Below, one piece after another: positions 54,870 through 63,932 of a stretch of 64,000 nt of DNA. Made by a program: the position numbers and the translations under genes. The notes under the pieces are model-generated. The model saw only the letters and a list, made by a program, of their open reading frames with translations, searched no databases and was not told the DNA's origin. Every line of letters begins with the position of its first letter. The stretch's first letter is position 1. Source of the DNA: an uncultured Nonlabens sp. (GTDB taxonomy: Bacteria > Bacteroidota > Bacteroidia > Flavobacteriales > Flavobacteriaceae); NCBI GenBank assembly GCA_947491755.1, contig CANLKV010000003.1, forward strand, positions 124,001 through 188,000, in the 5' to 3' direction.

Positions 54870-56030
54870 TTATTTATTATTTGCCCCTTCCAGGTAATCT
54901 TTTAACACGTCCACCGTATAATCCAATTCGTCTTTTGTATTATAAATTGAAAAACTAAAACGCAAGCTGGGTTTATTAAGGTCTTCATCAGTTAACACCT
55001 GCGACAATACATGAGACCCCATTTGACTACCACTCTGACAAGCACTACCTTTTGAGCATGCTATACCTTTAAGATCCATGGTAAATAATAGCATGGCAGC
55101 TTTTTCTGCTGGGCAAGGCAAACAAACGTTTAACAGGGTGTAAGTAGAATTTGCAGCGTCACCGCAATTACCGTTAAATTTTACACCGCTAATTTTTTCT
55201 TTTAGCTGGGTTTTAAAGTATTCTTTAAGGTCTGCAACATAAGCGCGTTCTTTCTCGAGATTCTCATAAGACATTTGCATGGCTAGATCCATCCCTACAA
55301 TATTATGAACACTTTCTGTCCCTGCGCGTATACCACGTTCTTGCGAGCCTCCTAAAATAAGCGGTTTCAAACCTGTTCCTTTTCTTATAAATGCAAAGCC
55401 TACACCCTTAGGGCCATGAAATTTGTGCGCACTTACGGCGGTAAAATCAACAGGCGTCGCAGCAAGATCCATGGTGTAATGACCTATAGACTGTACGCAA
55501 TCGCTATGAAATAAAGCTCCATGCTCTCGACACAACTGTCCTACCCTATCAATGTCTAATAAATTACCTATCTCATTATTAATATGCATTAATGAAACCA
55601 GGGTCTTCTTATCGCTATTTTTAAGTAGCTTTTCTAGATCATTATAATCTGGTGTACCACATTCTTGAAGTTTTACGTGGTCTACCTGTACCCCATATTT
55701 TTCAGCCACATAATCTACGATATAAACGACAGCATGGTGTTCTATGCCAGTAGTGACAATGCGTTGCACTCCTAGATCACGTACGCAGCTATGTATGGCT
55801 AGATTATCCGCTTCAGTACCGCCGGAGGTAAAAATGATTTCGGCAGCGGTAACGTTTAATTGCTTTGCAATGTTTTTACGTGCCGTTTCAATCAGTGATT
55901 TTGCACTACGACCATAGCTGTGGGTAGAACTAGGGTTTCCATGAATATCACTCATTACCTCAACCATACGGTTGACAACTTCCGGTCGCAACTGGGTCGT
56001 TGCGGCATTATCTAGATATACCTTCTTCAT
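54870..56030 (-). CDS. Cysteine desulfurase (IscS/NifS family)
   Basis: 386 residues from the ATG at 56030 (MKKVYLDNAATTQ). A PLP aminotransferase-fold enzyme giving persulfide sulfur for Fe-S clusters or tRNA thiolation. Motifs: ITSGGTEADNLAIHS, HINNEIGN, SAHKFHGPKG (PLP Lys), RAGTESVHNIVG, and the cysteine loop CSKGSACQSGS. No iscU or suf gene is nearby. The ATG 27 bases upstream is less likely. Confidence 0.95.
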   Translation of the reverse strand: MKKVYLDNAATTQLRPEVVNRMVEVMSDIHGNPSSTHSYGRSAKSLIETARKNIAKQLNVTAAEIIFTSGGTEADNLAIHSCVRDLGVQRIVTTGIEHHAVVYIVDYVAEKYGVQVDHVKLQECGTPDYNDLEKLLKNSDKKTLVSLMHINNEIGNLLDIDRVGQLCREHGALFHSDCVQSIGHYTMDLAATPVDFTAVSAHKFHGPKGVGFAFIRKGTGLKPLILGGSQERGIRAGTESVHNIVGMDLAMQMSYENLEKERAYVADLKEYFKTQLKEKISGVKFNGNCGDAANSTYTLLNVCLPCPAEKAAMLLFTMDLKGIACSKGSACQSGSQMGSHVLSQVLTDEDLNKPSLRFSFSIYNTKDELDYTVDVLKDYLEGANNK

Positions 56031-56088
56031 GTGGTAAAAATAAAAGTTCCCAGGCAAATATCAGTATCTTAAACTTATAATGATATAT

Positions 56089-56096
56089 TACCTTTG
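56089..56096 (+). promoter_or_regulatory. -7 promoter element of the DxDxDG lipoprotein
   Basis: TACCTTTG ending 4 nt before the ATG, so a leaderless transcript is likely. It sits in the divergent gap to the desulfurase gene. Confidence 0.5.
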
Positions 56097-56100
56097 ACGC

Positions 56101-57060
56101 ATGAGAAGAATATTCCTTTTACTTTTATTGGTCGCTTGTTGCTCTTGTGATGATGGAGATATAATTGTGGACAACCTTTCCTTTAATAATGTCGCAGTAC
56201 AAGCTTGTATTCCAGAAACTACCGCTGGGAGTAGAAATTATTTATTTTACAAAGCAGATCAATCCAGCTTTGAAAGCATCAGCTTACAATTTACCACAGC
56301 CGAAAATATTCTGGAAGAAGATGGTACCTATGGACCATTTGAAATAACAAATAATAATCAAGTAGAATACAGAAAGTTCAATAGTGCGCCTGGCAACAAT
56401 TATTTTTGTTCAACATTGCCACCAGTAACACCTACTGTCATCGACGTATTGCTCTCTCGCTCTGGGTCATTTACCATTACTACAACTAATCAACTACTTA
56501 CTTCTCCCAGTGCGCTAGCAAATGAAGAACCACTTACTGTAGATAGTGATGACGACCTATTACCCAATTACCTGGAGCCTAGCGGACTAGATACAGATGG
56601 TGATGGGCTTGAAAACAAAATTGATGCAGATGATGATGGTGACAACATTCCTACGGCACTAGAAGGCGTAGTAATTATTGACGGACAGATCTCACCCACC
56701 AGCAGAGACAGCGATATGGATGGCATACCTGATTATCTAGATAACGACGATGATAATGATGGTATTCCTACGATCCAGGAAGATCTCAACTCAAATTTAA
56801 ACCCATTAGATGATGTCAATTCTATGGGAGTACCTAATTATCTAAATCCAAATGTAACGGCACAGGCCACACCAGCAATTACATCTTTTATCCCGCATTC
56901 ATTTGTTAGGGTATCAATCTTACAAATTGAGATACCCGTGTTAACCCTTGTGCGCGGTGAGGAAACGGTTGTCTTTGATAATTTTGAGGATATACGAGAT
57001 TTTGGCAGCTATATAAGCCCTGCATTTTTAGTAACTGTGGTTCCTACATTTGTACCATAA
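56101..57060 (+). CDS. Lipoprotein with calcium-binding DxDxDG repeats
   Basis: 319 residues. Lipoprotein signal (LLLLLVACCSCDDGD). Residues ~150-225 contain thrombospondin type 3-like repeats (DTDGDGLENKIDADDDGDNIPT, DSDMDGIPDYLDNDDDNDGIPT), typical of Ca2+-binding linkers in Bacteroidota secreted proteins. The rest is beta-rich. The C-terminus is hydrophobic and unrelated to a known domain. Its stop codon abuts the convergent Smr gene's stop (no gap). Confidence 0.75.
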   Translation: MRRIFLLLLLVACCSCDDGDIIVDNLSFNNVAVQACIPETTAGSRNYLFYKADQSSFESISLQFTTAENILEEDGTYGPFEITNNNQVEYRKFNSAPGNNYFCSTLPPVTPTVIDVLLSRSGSFTITTTNQLLTSPSALANEEPLTVDSDDDLLPNYLEPSGLDTDGDGLENKIDADDDGDNIPTALEGVVIIDGQISPTSRDSDMDGIPDYLDNDDDNDGIPTIQEDLNSNLNPLDDVNSMGVPNYLNPNVTAQATPAITSFIPHSFVRVSILQIEIPVLTLVRGEETVVFDNFEDIRDFGSYISPAFLVTVVPTFVP

Positions 57061-57597
57061 TTATTTCGCATTTTGAAATAAGTACACCTCCGTGGCTCCT
57101 TTTCCATATTTCTGGAAATCGGCATCGTAATATTTCAAGTAATCATAGCGATCCAGTAAAAATTCCAACTCTTGACGCAGTACGCCTGTGCCCACACCAT
57201 GAATAAAAATTAATTTAGGGATGTTGTTGCGGTGCGCCCATTCTATTTTATCACGTGCGGTATCAATCTGTAAATTAACCATATCATAGTTATCCATGCC
57301 GCGCTCATCATCAGTTAAATGGTGTATGTGCAAATCGACTTCGATCGCCGGGATAAAAGCCGCTTTCTTACGAGATTGTATGCGTCGTTTAGGTTTTTTG
57401 GGTTGAGGTTCCACTTTAGGAACCACGGCAGCTACTTTAAATCGTTTGTCATGAATCAACTCATCTTCATGAAAGGTAAGATCAATATCGTCTGTTGTGG
57501 TGACGGTTATTTGTTCCGCTTCCGCGAAAGCGACAACCCCAGCCATATCGTCATCCAGCACGAGCACGCGATCTCCTATAGAAAACTTATTACTCAT
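57061..57597 (-). CDS. Smr/MutS2-C-terminal domain protein
   Basis: 178 residues from the ATG at 57597 (MSNKFSIGDRVLVLDDD). An N-terminal Tudor/KOW-like beta part, a basic linker (PKKPKRRIQSRKK), then the Smr domain: EVDLHIHHL, LIFIHGVGTGVLRQEL, and a C-terminal GATEVYL. Smr domains nick or cut DNA/RNA and bind branched structures. A one-mismatch palindrome (57527-57542) is read as AFAEA in the N-terminal part. Confidence 0.9.
   Translation of the reverse strand: MSNKFSIGDRVLVLDDDMAGVVAFAEAEQITVTTTDDIDLTFHEDELIHDKRFKVAAVVPKVEPQPKKPKRRIQSRKKAAFIPAIEVDLHIHHLTDDERGMDNYDMVNLQIDTARDKIEWAHRNNIPKLIFIHGVGTGVLRQELEFLLDRYDYLKYYDADFQKYGKGATEVYLFQNAK
57527..57542. repeat. 16-bp palindrome, one-mismatch copy (in the Smr gene)
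   Basis: CGCTTCCGCGAAAGCG, read on the minus strand as AFAEA. Confidence 0.75.
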
Positions 57598-57781
57598 CCA
57601 GATGGTCGTCTTTATGACGTGCCCAGTGCGCACTAGCACGATAGGCACCAAACATTAAAAGTACGAGGCCTACCAGCTGAAAATAAATCGAAACATGCGC
57701 AAAAGCCAGTGAGTAAGCAAGTAACGAAGCTCCAACTATAATAAGTATACCGTTAAAAAGCTGATGTTTTGAATTTTTCAT
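57590..57781 (-). CDS. Small two-helix membrane protein
   Basis: 63 residues: two hydrophobic helices (about 9-28 and 33-48) and a charged C-tail (HWARHKDDHLDE). Its end overlaps the Smr start by 8 bp, so the two are translationally coupled. I do not recognise a family. Function unknown. Confidence 0.68.
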   Translation of the reverse strand: MKNSKHQLFNGILIIVGASLLAYSLAFAHVSIYFQLVGLVLLMFGAYRASAHWARHKDDHLDE

Positions 57782-57887
57782 CGATGAATGACGTATTTTA
57801 TCGATCTAAAAGCCCTGAAATAGATTGAAGTTAAAATTAACAATAATACCGCAGAAAAGTGTATATTTTTACATCGATAGAAGACTT

Positions 57888-59897
57888 ATGAAAAAAACTA
57901 CTTTTTTTGCAATCGTAGCATTAGTGGTATCGCAGGCTGTAGCCCAAGTACACGTGATAAACGATGCATTCATATATTCTAAAGGTACAGATATTTTTAT
58001 CACACAGGAGCTTGAGTTGCGCACCGCGCCTGTTGTGGATCCTGTAACTCCTGCAAACGATCGCCCAGGGTCTGCCTTTTATTTGCGTGATGAAGCGCAC
58101 TTATTACAAGGTGATGATACGGACAACTCTGGTGATGGATTTTTATCTGTCTTTCAAGAAGGGGTTGCAGATAATTTTACCTACAACTACTGGTCATCTC
58201 CAGTAAGTTTTGCTAATGGCACCAATGGCAATAGCGGTTTTAGAAACACTCAAATATATTTTCCTAACCTTATGATGGGGTATCCATCCATAGGTAATAC
58301 CGAAACAGATCTTGTCATAAAAGCTACTCAAGCCACCATACTTCCTACAAATTTTAAAAATGGAACTACCGACACATACGTAGGTACTCCAGGATCTTAT
58401 TCGTTAGGTCCAGACGGTAACCCTCTTGTGGACGAACCTTTACGTATAGCGTCACGCTGGCTTTACAGCTATAATAGTATAGGTGTAGGGGCTGGTAATG
58501 GCGGCACTAGTGGTTATGAAGGATGGCAAGCATTTAGCAATCCATCTAGCATTGTGTTACCTGGCTATGGTTTTACCATGAAAGGAGTGTCAGGTACAGG
58601 ACCTAATATTATAAATTCAGACTTAGGTCTAGGACAACGTTATGATTTTAGAGGTATTCCTAATAATGGTGACATCCAGGTAGGCGTTGAGGCAGGTGAC
58701 TTCTCATTAGTTGGTAATCCTTATCCTTCTTCCTTAGATTTAAAAAGATTTATTGTTGATTCTGGTAACTCTGGAAATATTACACCAGAAATATATTTTT
58801 GGGACTCGCAACCTACCAGTCACTTACTTATCGAGTATGAAGGTGGTTATGGTACTTATATTCCAGGTGACCCAAATGATTTAACTATTGACGGTAGCTA
58901 TGTAGAAGCTGCTTTTACCACTTATAATGAGAATGGTATCCCAACTGGGACATCAGTTACACGCAATCCAGGTCTCGCACCGCCAGTGGGCGCTGGATCT
59001 ACTAGAAGATACGTACCCGTAGGACAAGGTTTTATGATACAACGTAATGATTACGGTTCGGTCACTTTTACTCCAGGCTCTGATGGGTTAGTTACTTTTA
59101 AGAATTCACACAGGGTTCCAGTAAAAGAAAATAGTTCTAACTCGCTCTTTAAAGCGGCACCTATAGATTCTAGAGATCAAAATGCCAATAGTGACAATGT
59201 ATTTGTAGAACCTAAATTATATATCAACGCATTTGTAAACGGACGGTATAACCGTACCCTTCTTGTTGTTTTTGGTGAAAACGCAACATTTAATTATGAT
59301 TTTGGTATGGAGGGTACGAACAATGCAAATAAACTGGAAACTGATGTTTATATGCCTATACCAGACGCGCCCCAAGAATATATTATTCAAACGGTACCTT
59401 ATAGTAATGAGACCGCAATTCCATTATCATTTAAATCAACAACTCAAAAATCTACATTTGAAATACAAGTACGTGAGCTAATTAATCTTGATGCAGATCA
59501 AATACTATTGTACGATAAACAAGAGGATGTTTATCACGATATTTTAAATGACTTTGTGGTTGTAGAAACTGGTGCTGGTAAGGTTGAAAATCGTTATGAG
59601 ATTGTTTTTGAAGAAAAATCTACTTTGAATAATGCTAGTGTAACTTCACCTAAAGACTTCACTGTATTTCAAAATGATGAGCAAAGTTTGCTCACCATTC
59701 AAAACCCTAATGGAAAAAATATAACCGCTATCCAGGTATATGACCTGGCTGGTAGACTGGTTGCAAGCCTAGCACCAGAAAATATAGAAAACGCATACAC
59801 TTTCAACACATCTACCTATGCTACCGGTGTTTATGTAGTAAAAGTTTCTAGTACTGCAGGTACAAGTCAAGCGGTAAAGGTTGTAGTGTCCAATTAA
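57888..59897 (+). CDS. T9SS-secreted surface protein with C-terminal sorting domain
   Basis: 669 residues from the ATG at 57888 (MKKTTFFAIVALVVSQAVA, then QV). A longer frame upstream puts 21 hydrophilic residues before the signal. The C-terminal ~75 residues form the type A sorting domain: PKDFTVFQNDEQSLLTIQNPNGKNI, VYDLAGRLV, YTFNTSTYATGVYVVKV. That domain sends the protein through the type IX machinery. The main part is beta-rich without a recognised enzyme motif. Confidence 0.9.
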   Translation: MKKTTFFAIVALVVSQAVAQVHVINDAFIYSKGTDIFITQELELRTAPVVDPVTPANDRPGSAFYLRDEAHLLQGDDTDNSGDGFLSVFQEGVADNFTYNYWSSPVSFANGTNGNSGFRNTQIYFPNLMMGYPSIGNTETDLVIKATQATILPTNFKNGTTDTYVGTPGSYSLGPDGNPLVDEPLRIASRWLYSYNSIGVGAGNGGTSGYEGWQAFSNPSSIVLPGYGFTMKGVSGTGPNIINSDLGLGQRYDFRGIPNNGDIQVGVEAGDFSLVGNPYPSSLDLKRFIVDSGNSGNITPEIYFWDSQPTSHLLIEYEGGYGTYIPGDPNDLTIDGSYVEAAFTTYNENGIPTGTSVTRNPGLAPPVGAGSTRRYVPVGQGFMIQRNDYGSVTFTPGSDGLVTFKNSHRVPVKENSSNSLFKAAPIDSRDQNANSDNVFVEPKLYINAFVNGRYNRTLLVVFGENATFNYDFGMEGTNNANKLETDVYMPIPDAPQEYIIQTVPYSNETAIPLSFKSTTQKSTFEIQVRELINLDADQILLYDKQEDVYHDILNDFVVVETGAGKVENRYEIVFEEKSTLNNASVTSPKDFTVFQNDEQSLLTIQNPNGKNITAIQVYDLAGRLVASLAPENIENAYTFNTSTYATGVYVVKVSSTAGTSQAVKVVVSN

Positions 59898-59911
59898 CTG
59901 AAGAAGAGCTA

Positions 59912-60193
59912 GTGGACGAGAGCTGGATGCTTCCCTGTTTTACCAAACAAATTACAGGTATTGATTGTCCTGGATGCGGCATCCAGCGATCTATATTTTT
60001 GTTATTAAATGGAGACTTATGGGACTCGTTTCTTATGTATCCTGCCCTACTCCCTATTATATTTTTAGTAGGTTTCCTTATTTTTGATATGTTTGTAAAT
60101 ACAAAAGTGGGAGAAACCATAAAATTATGGGGGACGATCCTAACCATAGGAACGGTTTTAACCAGCTACATTATCAAACTAATTCTAAACTAA
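59912..60193 (+). CDS. DUF2752 membrane protein
   Basis: 93 residues with the signature ITGIDCPGCGIQRSIFLLLNGD, followed by two helices (LLPIIFLVGFLIFDMFV, TILTIGTVLTSYIIKLIL). The start is a GTG at 59912 or the ATG at 59927. It lies 14 bp after the T9SS gene and 18 bp before the first CCC gene. Function of the family is unknown. Confidence 0.88.
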   Translation: MDESWMLPCFTKQITGIDCPGCGIQRSIFLLLNGDLWDSFLMYPALLPIIFLVGFLIFDMFVNTKVGETIKLWGTILTIGTVLTSYIIKLILN

Positions 60194-60211
60194 CCAAAAC
60201 CAAAATAAATT

Positions 60212-60577
60212 ATGCAAAAATTAAATACTACTGCTGTTTACATTTTATCTATCGTAGGCTTTCTATGCTGCTGCTTCTACGGTCTGGGCTTTTTAGCGTC
60301 TATCATAGCGTTAGTAATAGCAAACAAAGAATTGAAAAAATATTCTAATGACCCAGAATCTTATTCTAACGGTAAGGCCATGCAGAATGCAAAAAAGCTA
60401 GCCATAGTTGCAGTAATTGTATCTGGTTTAATGGCGCTTTATAGTGCTTACCAATACTTTGCATTTACAGAAGAGGAAAGAATAGAGCAAACGATGGATA
60501 TGCTGGAGTCTTTTGGTGTGCCTCAAGAGATCATAGATCAAGCTCGAGCAGATGCAGAGGGGCAGTTGGACGATTAA
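60212..60577 (+). CDS. CCC motif membrane protein, first copy
   Basis: 121 residues. The N-terminus (MQKLNTTAVYILSIVGFLCCCFYGLGF) is the hallmark of the flavobacterial CCC motif family: three consecutive cysteines in the first helix, then ALVIANKELKKY and a second helix. Its C-terminus is acidic. DUF2752 and CCC genes are neighbours in many relatives. Function unknown. Confidence 0.9.
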   Translation: MQKLNTTAVYILSIVGFLCCCFYGLGFLASIIALVIANKELKKYSNDPESYSNGKAMQNAKKLAIVAVIVSGLMALYSAYQYFAFTEEERIEQTMDMLESFGVPQEIIDQARADAEGQLDD

Positions 60578-60599
60578 AACACTTTATTAATGATAGAAT

Positions 60600-60630
60600 A
60601 AAAGGGAAAGCAAATGCTTTCCCTTTTATT
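60600..60630 (+). terminator. Rho-independent terminator after the first CCC gene
   Basis: AAAAGGGAAAGC/GCTTTCCCTTTT, 12-bp stem with loop AAAT, then T-rich sequence. Confidence 0.9.
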
Positions 60631-60664
60631 TTTATATTTATGAAGAAATAATTAACCACCCATC

Positions 60665-61033
60665 ATGCAAAAATTAAATACTACTGCTGTTTACATCCTA
60701 TCAATCCTGGGGTTTGTTTTGTGTTGTGCAGGCCTGGGCTGGATACCAGCTCTTATCGGATTAGTGATTGCCAACTCCGGACTTAAGAAATATAACGCTG
60801 AGCCAGATCTTTATGAAAACGGCAAAGCCATGAAAAGTGCAAAAACAGTCGCAATAATTGCGCTGGTAATTTCTGCTTTAATATTTATAGGATATGTATT
60901 TTTCATATTAAGTTTTGATGGTGAGTGCGATTTCTGGTACTGGTATATTGAGCAAGCTAATAATAACCCATCAGTCACAGAGGAGCAACTAGCACCTGTC
61001 TACGATCGCATGGATCAACTAGGCTGTATGTAA
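60665..61033 (+). CDS. CCC motif membrane protein, second copy
   Basis: 122 residues. The first 13 residues are identical to the upstream copy, then it has only two adjacent cysteines (FVLCCAGLGW) where the first copy has three. Two helices, then a C-terminal region with three further Cys or acidic residues (FDGECDFWYWY, LGCM). The pair is a tandem duplication, each with its own terminator. Function unknown. Confidence 0.88.
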   Translation: MQKLNTTAVYILSILGFVLCCAGLGWIPALIGLVIANSGLKKYNAEPDLYENGKAMKSAKTVAIIALVISALIFIGYVFFILSFDGECDFWYWYIEQANNNPSVTEEQLAPVYDRMDQLGCM

Positions 61034-61051
61034 TTCAAACCTAATTACACA

Positions 61052-61083
61052 AAAAAAGGGAAGGCTTGAGCCTTCCCTTTTTT
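61052..61083. terminator. Bidirectional terminator
   Basis: GGGAAGGC/GCCTTCCC with A- and T-runs extending the stem, between the convergent CCC and rocD genes. Confidence 0.9.
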
Positions 61084-61101
61084 CTTTTTGCTTTCGGGCA
61101 A

Positions 61102-62376
61102 CTATTCAAACTCTTTCAAAGTTTTTATGATGATATCAATACATTCATCCAGTTGTTCCCTGGTCATAACTAGCGGTGGTGCAAAGCGTATGATATTACC
61201 ATGGGTGGGCTTTGCTAATAATCCGTGATCTCTCAATCGCATACAGATATTCCATGCTGTATCACTATCTTCTGTATCGTTGATTACAATTGCATTAAGC
61301 AATCCACGACCGCGTACTAAGGTAACCGTATCTGTTGTTTGAATGTACTCATTGATTTTTTCTCTAAAGTAATTCCCTAAAACCCTAGCATTTTGGGCTA
61401 GGGATTCATCTTTTACTACGTCAAGAGCAGCTATAGCGACTACCGCAGCCACTGGATTCCCACCAAAGGTACTCCCGTGCTGTCCTGGTTTTATGACGTT
61501 CATCACATCATCATCTGCTAGAACAGCACTTACTGGCGACGCTCCTCCAGATAATGCCTTACCCAAAATAAGAATATCAGGTCTGGCATAGGTTTCTTGT
61601 CGCTCACAATGTCCCTTACAAGAACAGGTACCACAAACAGCCAGCAAAGCTCCTGTACGTGCGATACCCGTCTGGATCTCGTCTGCAATAAATAAGGCGT
61701 TGTACTGCTCACACAATTCTTTGCTGCGACGCATAAAATCATCTGATGGAGTGTATACACCGGCTTCTCCCTGAATAGGCTCTACCAAAAAACCGGCAAC
61801 ATTATCCTGTTGCAATGCATTTTCTAATGCCGCTGTATCGTCGTAAGGTATTTTTATAAAACCAGGAGTGTATGGCCCAAAATTCTTCCGAGCATTCTCA
61901 TCGTTTGAAAATGAAATAATGGTGGTAGTACGACCGTGAAAATTATTCTTACAAACTATAATTTGTGCGTCTTTTTCTTGCACTCCTTTCTTTTCATATG
62001 CCCATTTTCTGGCAATTTTGATAGCGGTTTCTACTGCCTCTGCACCTGTATTCATAGGCAACACACGATCAAATTGAAAATAATCTGTCATGTATTTATT
62101 GAATACTCCTAGTTTATCATTATGAAAAGCTCTAGAAGTAAGCGTCAATGTGCGAGCCTGTTGGGTCATAGCATCTATGATAGCCGGATGACAGTGCCCC
62201 TGATTGACTGCACTGTAAGCACTCAAAAAGTCAAAATACTTTTTCCCTTCTACATCCCACACATAGACACCGTCACCTCGTTCTAGCACCACTGGTAAGG
62301 GGTGGTAATTATGTGCTCCATATTTTTCCTCTTCAGTAATCAGCTCCTGTGACGTTTTTGTCGCGGTAGTATTCAT
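61102..62376 (-). CDS. rocD: Ornithine aminotransferase
   Basis: 424 residues, class III PLP aminotransferase turning ornithine and 2-oxoglutarate into glutamate semialdehyde and glutamate. Motifs: [49 protein letters not shown], and the PLP lysine in [11 protein letters not shown] Cys-rich insert ([10 protein letters not shown]) is typical of Bacteroidota forms and could bind metal. It stands alone. Confidence 0.95.
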   Translation of the reverse strand: MNTTATKTSQELITEEEKYGAHNYHPLPVVLERGDGVYVWDVEGKKYFDFLSAYSAVNQGHCHPAIIDAMTQQARTLTLTSRAFHNDKLGVFNKYMTDYFQFDRVLPMNTGAEAVETAIKIARKWAYEKKGVQEKDAQIIVCKNNFHGRTTTIISFSNDENARKNFGPYTPGFIKIPYDDTAALENALQQDNVAGFLVEPIQGEAGVYTPSDDFMRRSKELCEQYNALFIADEIQTGIARTGALLAVCGTCSCKGHCERQETYARPDILILGKALSGGASPVSAVLADDDVMNVIKPGQHGSTFGGNPVAAVVAIAALDVVKDESLAQNARVLGNYFREKINEYIQTTDTVTLVRGRGLLNAIVINDTEDSDTAWNICMRLRDHGLLAKPTHGNIIRFAPPLVMTREQLDECIDIIIKTLKEFE

Positions 62377-62497
62377 TCTTCTGTATTATTTTATAAGTTG
62401 CAAATTACAAAAATCTATACGGTCTTATCGTTTAGGTAGAGTTAATAGAACTTATTAATTTATCAGCTAGAAAGACTGCCAGTAGTAGCATTTCGTT

Positions 62498-62505
62498 TAA
62501 TTTTG
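62498..62505 (+). promoter_or_regulatory. -7 promoter element of rlmD
   Basis: TAATTTTG ending 5 nt before the ATG, divergent from rocD. Confidence 0.5.
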
Positions 62506-62510
62506 AACCT

Positions 62511-63929
62511 ATGTCTAAAAGAAGAAGAAGAGCACAAAAAACCTTTGAAAAGGTGCCTGTTGTTGATGCGGGAGCTCGTGGTAAAAGCGTTGCAAAAACT
62601 GCCGCTGGCGAGGTTATTTTTTTAACTGATGCCGTTCCTGGGGACGTGGTTGACATCACCACTTTTAAGAAAAGAAAATCTTTTTACGAGGGCAAAGTAG
62701 TTCATTTTCATGAGCGATCCAGTCGTCGTACGACTCCTGTTTGTAAGCATTATGCTGAGTGTGGAGGCTGTAAATGGCAAGAAATGGCTTACCAGGATCA
62801 ACTATATTTTAAGCAAAAAGAAGTAATAGAGAATTTAACTCGTATAGGTCATCTCGATTTACCCAGTATAGATCCTATCTTAGGTAGCGACCAGCAGTAT
62901 TACTATCGTAATAAAATGGAATTTAGTTTCTCTGCAAGCCGCTGGTTGACACTGGAAGAAATTCAGTCTGATCAACAAATTGAGGATAAAAAAGCCCTAG
63001 GCTTTCATATCCCTGGTATGTGGGATAAAATATTGCATCTAGACGAGTGCCATTTGCACCCAGCAATAGGCGAGCGCATACGATTGAGCGTACACGCTTT
63101 TGCAAAAGCAAATGAAATCTCTTATTACGCGCCTCGAGAAAAATCAGGAACCTTGCGCACCTTAATGCTACGCATTTCTAGCACTGGTGATGTCATGGTT
63201 GTAATTCAGTTTTTTGAAGATCATCAAGCGCATCGCACAGAACTATTGGAACACCTGAAAAATGAATTTCCAGAGATCAAATCGTTACAATATATCATTA
63301 ATGAAAAAGCAAATGATACTATTTATGATCAAGAGGTGATTTGCTATTATGGTAATGATTTTATCATGGAACAAATGGAGAATTTACAGTTTAAAATAAG
63401 TGCTAAATCTTTCTATCAAACCAACAGTCAACAGGCTTATGAACTCTATAAAGTCACTCGTGATTTTGCTGGACTGGATGGCTCTCAAACTGTTTATGAT
63501 TTATATACGGGTACAGGAACCATTGCACAATTTGTAGCAGGACAAGCAAAAAAAGTGATAGGCATCGAGTCAGTACCTCAAGCAATTGAAGATGCAAAGG
63601 CAAATGCTTTGTATAATAAAGTCGATAATGCCGAGTTTTTTGTAGGAGATATGAAGGATGTTTTTACCAGTGACTTCATCGACGAGCACGGTAAACCAGA
63701 TGTTGTTATTACAGACCCACCACGCGATGGTATGCATAAGGATGTGGTCGCACAATTGATTCAACTGGCTGCACCTAGAATTGTTTATGTGAGCTGTAAC
63801 AGTGCCACCCAAGCGAGAGACCTGTCGCTACTGGACGATATTTATAAGGTTGTGAAGGTGCGACCTGTAGACATGTTCCCACAAACGCACCACGTAGAAA
63901 ACGTGGTTTTACTAGAATTAAAAAAGTAA
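62511..63929 (+). CDS. rlmD: 23S rRNA (uracil-5-)-methyltransferase
   Basis: 472 residues. TRAM domain at the N-terminus, a [4Fe-4S] cysteine set (CKHYAECGGCKWQ plus the Cys of LDECHLHP), and the SAM methyltransferase domain (QTNSQQAYEL, VYDLYTGTGTIAQF, DPPRDGMH, and the catalytic Cys in VYVSCNSATQARDL). It makes m5U in 23S rRNA. Whether it is U1939 or another site cannot be read from sequence. A distant palindrome copy (63095-63110, three mismatches) is read as AFAKA. Confidence 0.93.
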   Translation: MSKRRRRAQKTFEKVPVVDAGARGKSVAKTAAGEVIFLTDAVPGDVVDITTFKKRKSFYEGKVVHFHERSSRRTTPVCKHYAECGGCKWQEMAYQDQLYFKQKEVIENLTRIGHLDLPSIDPILGSDQQYYYRNKMEFSFSASRWLTLEEIQSDQQIEDKKALGFHIPGMWDKILHLDECHLHPAIGERIRLSVHAFAKANEISYYAPREKSGTLRTLMLRISSTGDVMVVIQFFEDHQAHRTELLEHLKNEFPEIKSLQYIINEKANDTIYDQEVICYYGNDFIMEQMENLQFKISAKSFYQTNSQQAYELYKVTRDFAGLDGSQTVYDLYTGTGTIAQFVAGQAKKVIGIESVPQAIEDAKANALYNKVDNAEFFVGDMKDVFTSDFIDEHGKPDVVITDPPRDGMHKDVVAQLIQLAAPRIVYVSCNSATQARDLSLLDDIYKVVKVRPVDMFPQTHHVENVVLLELKK

Positions 63930-63932
63930 ATT

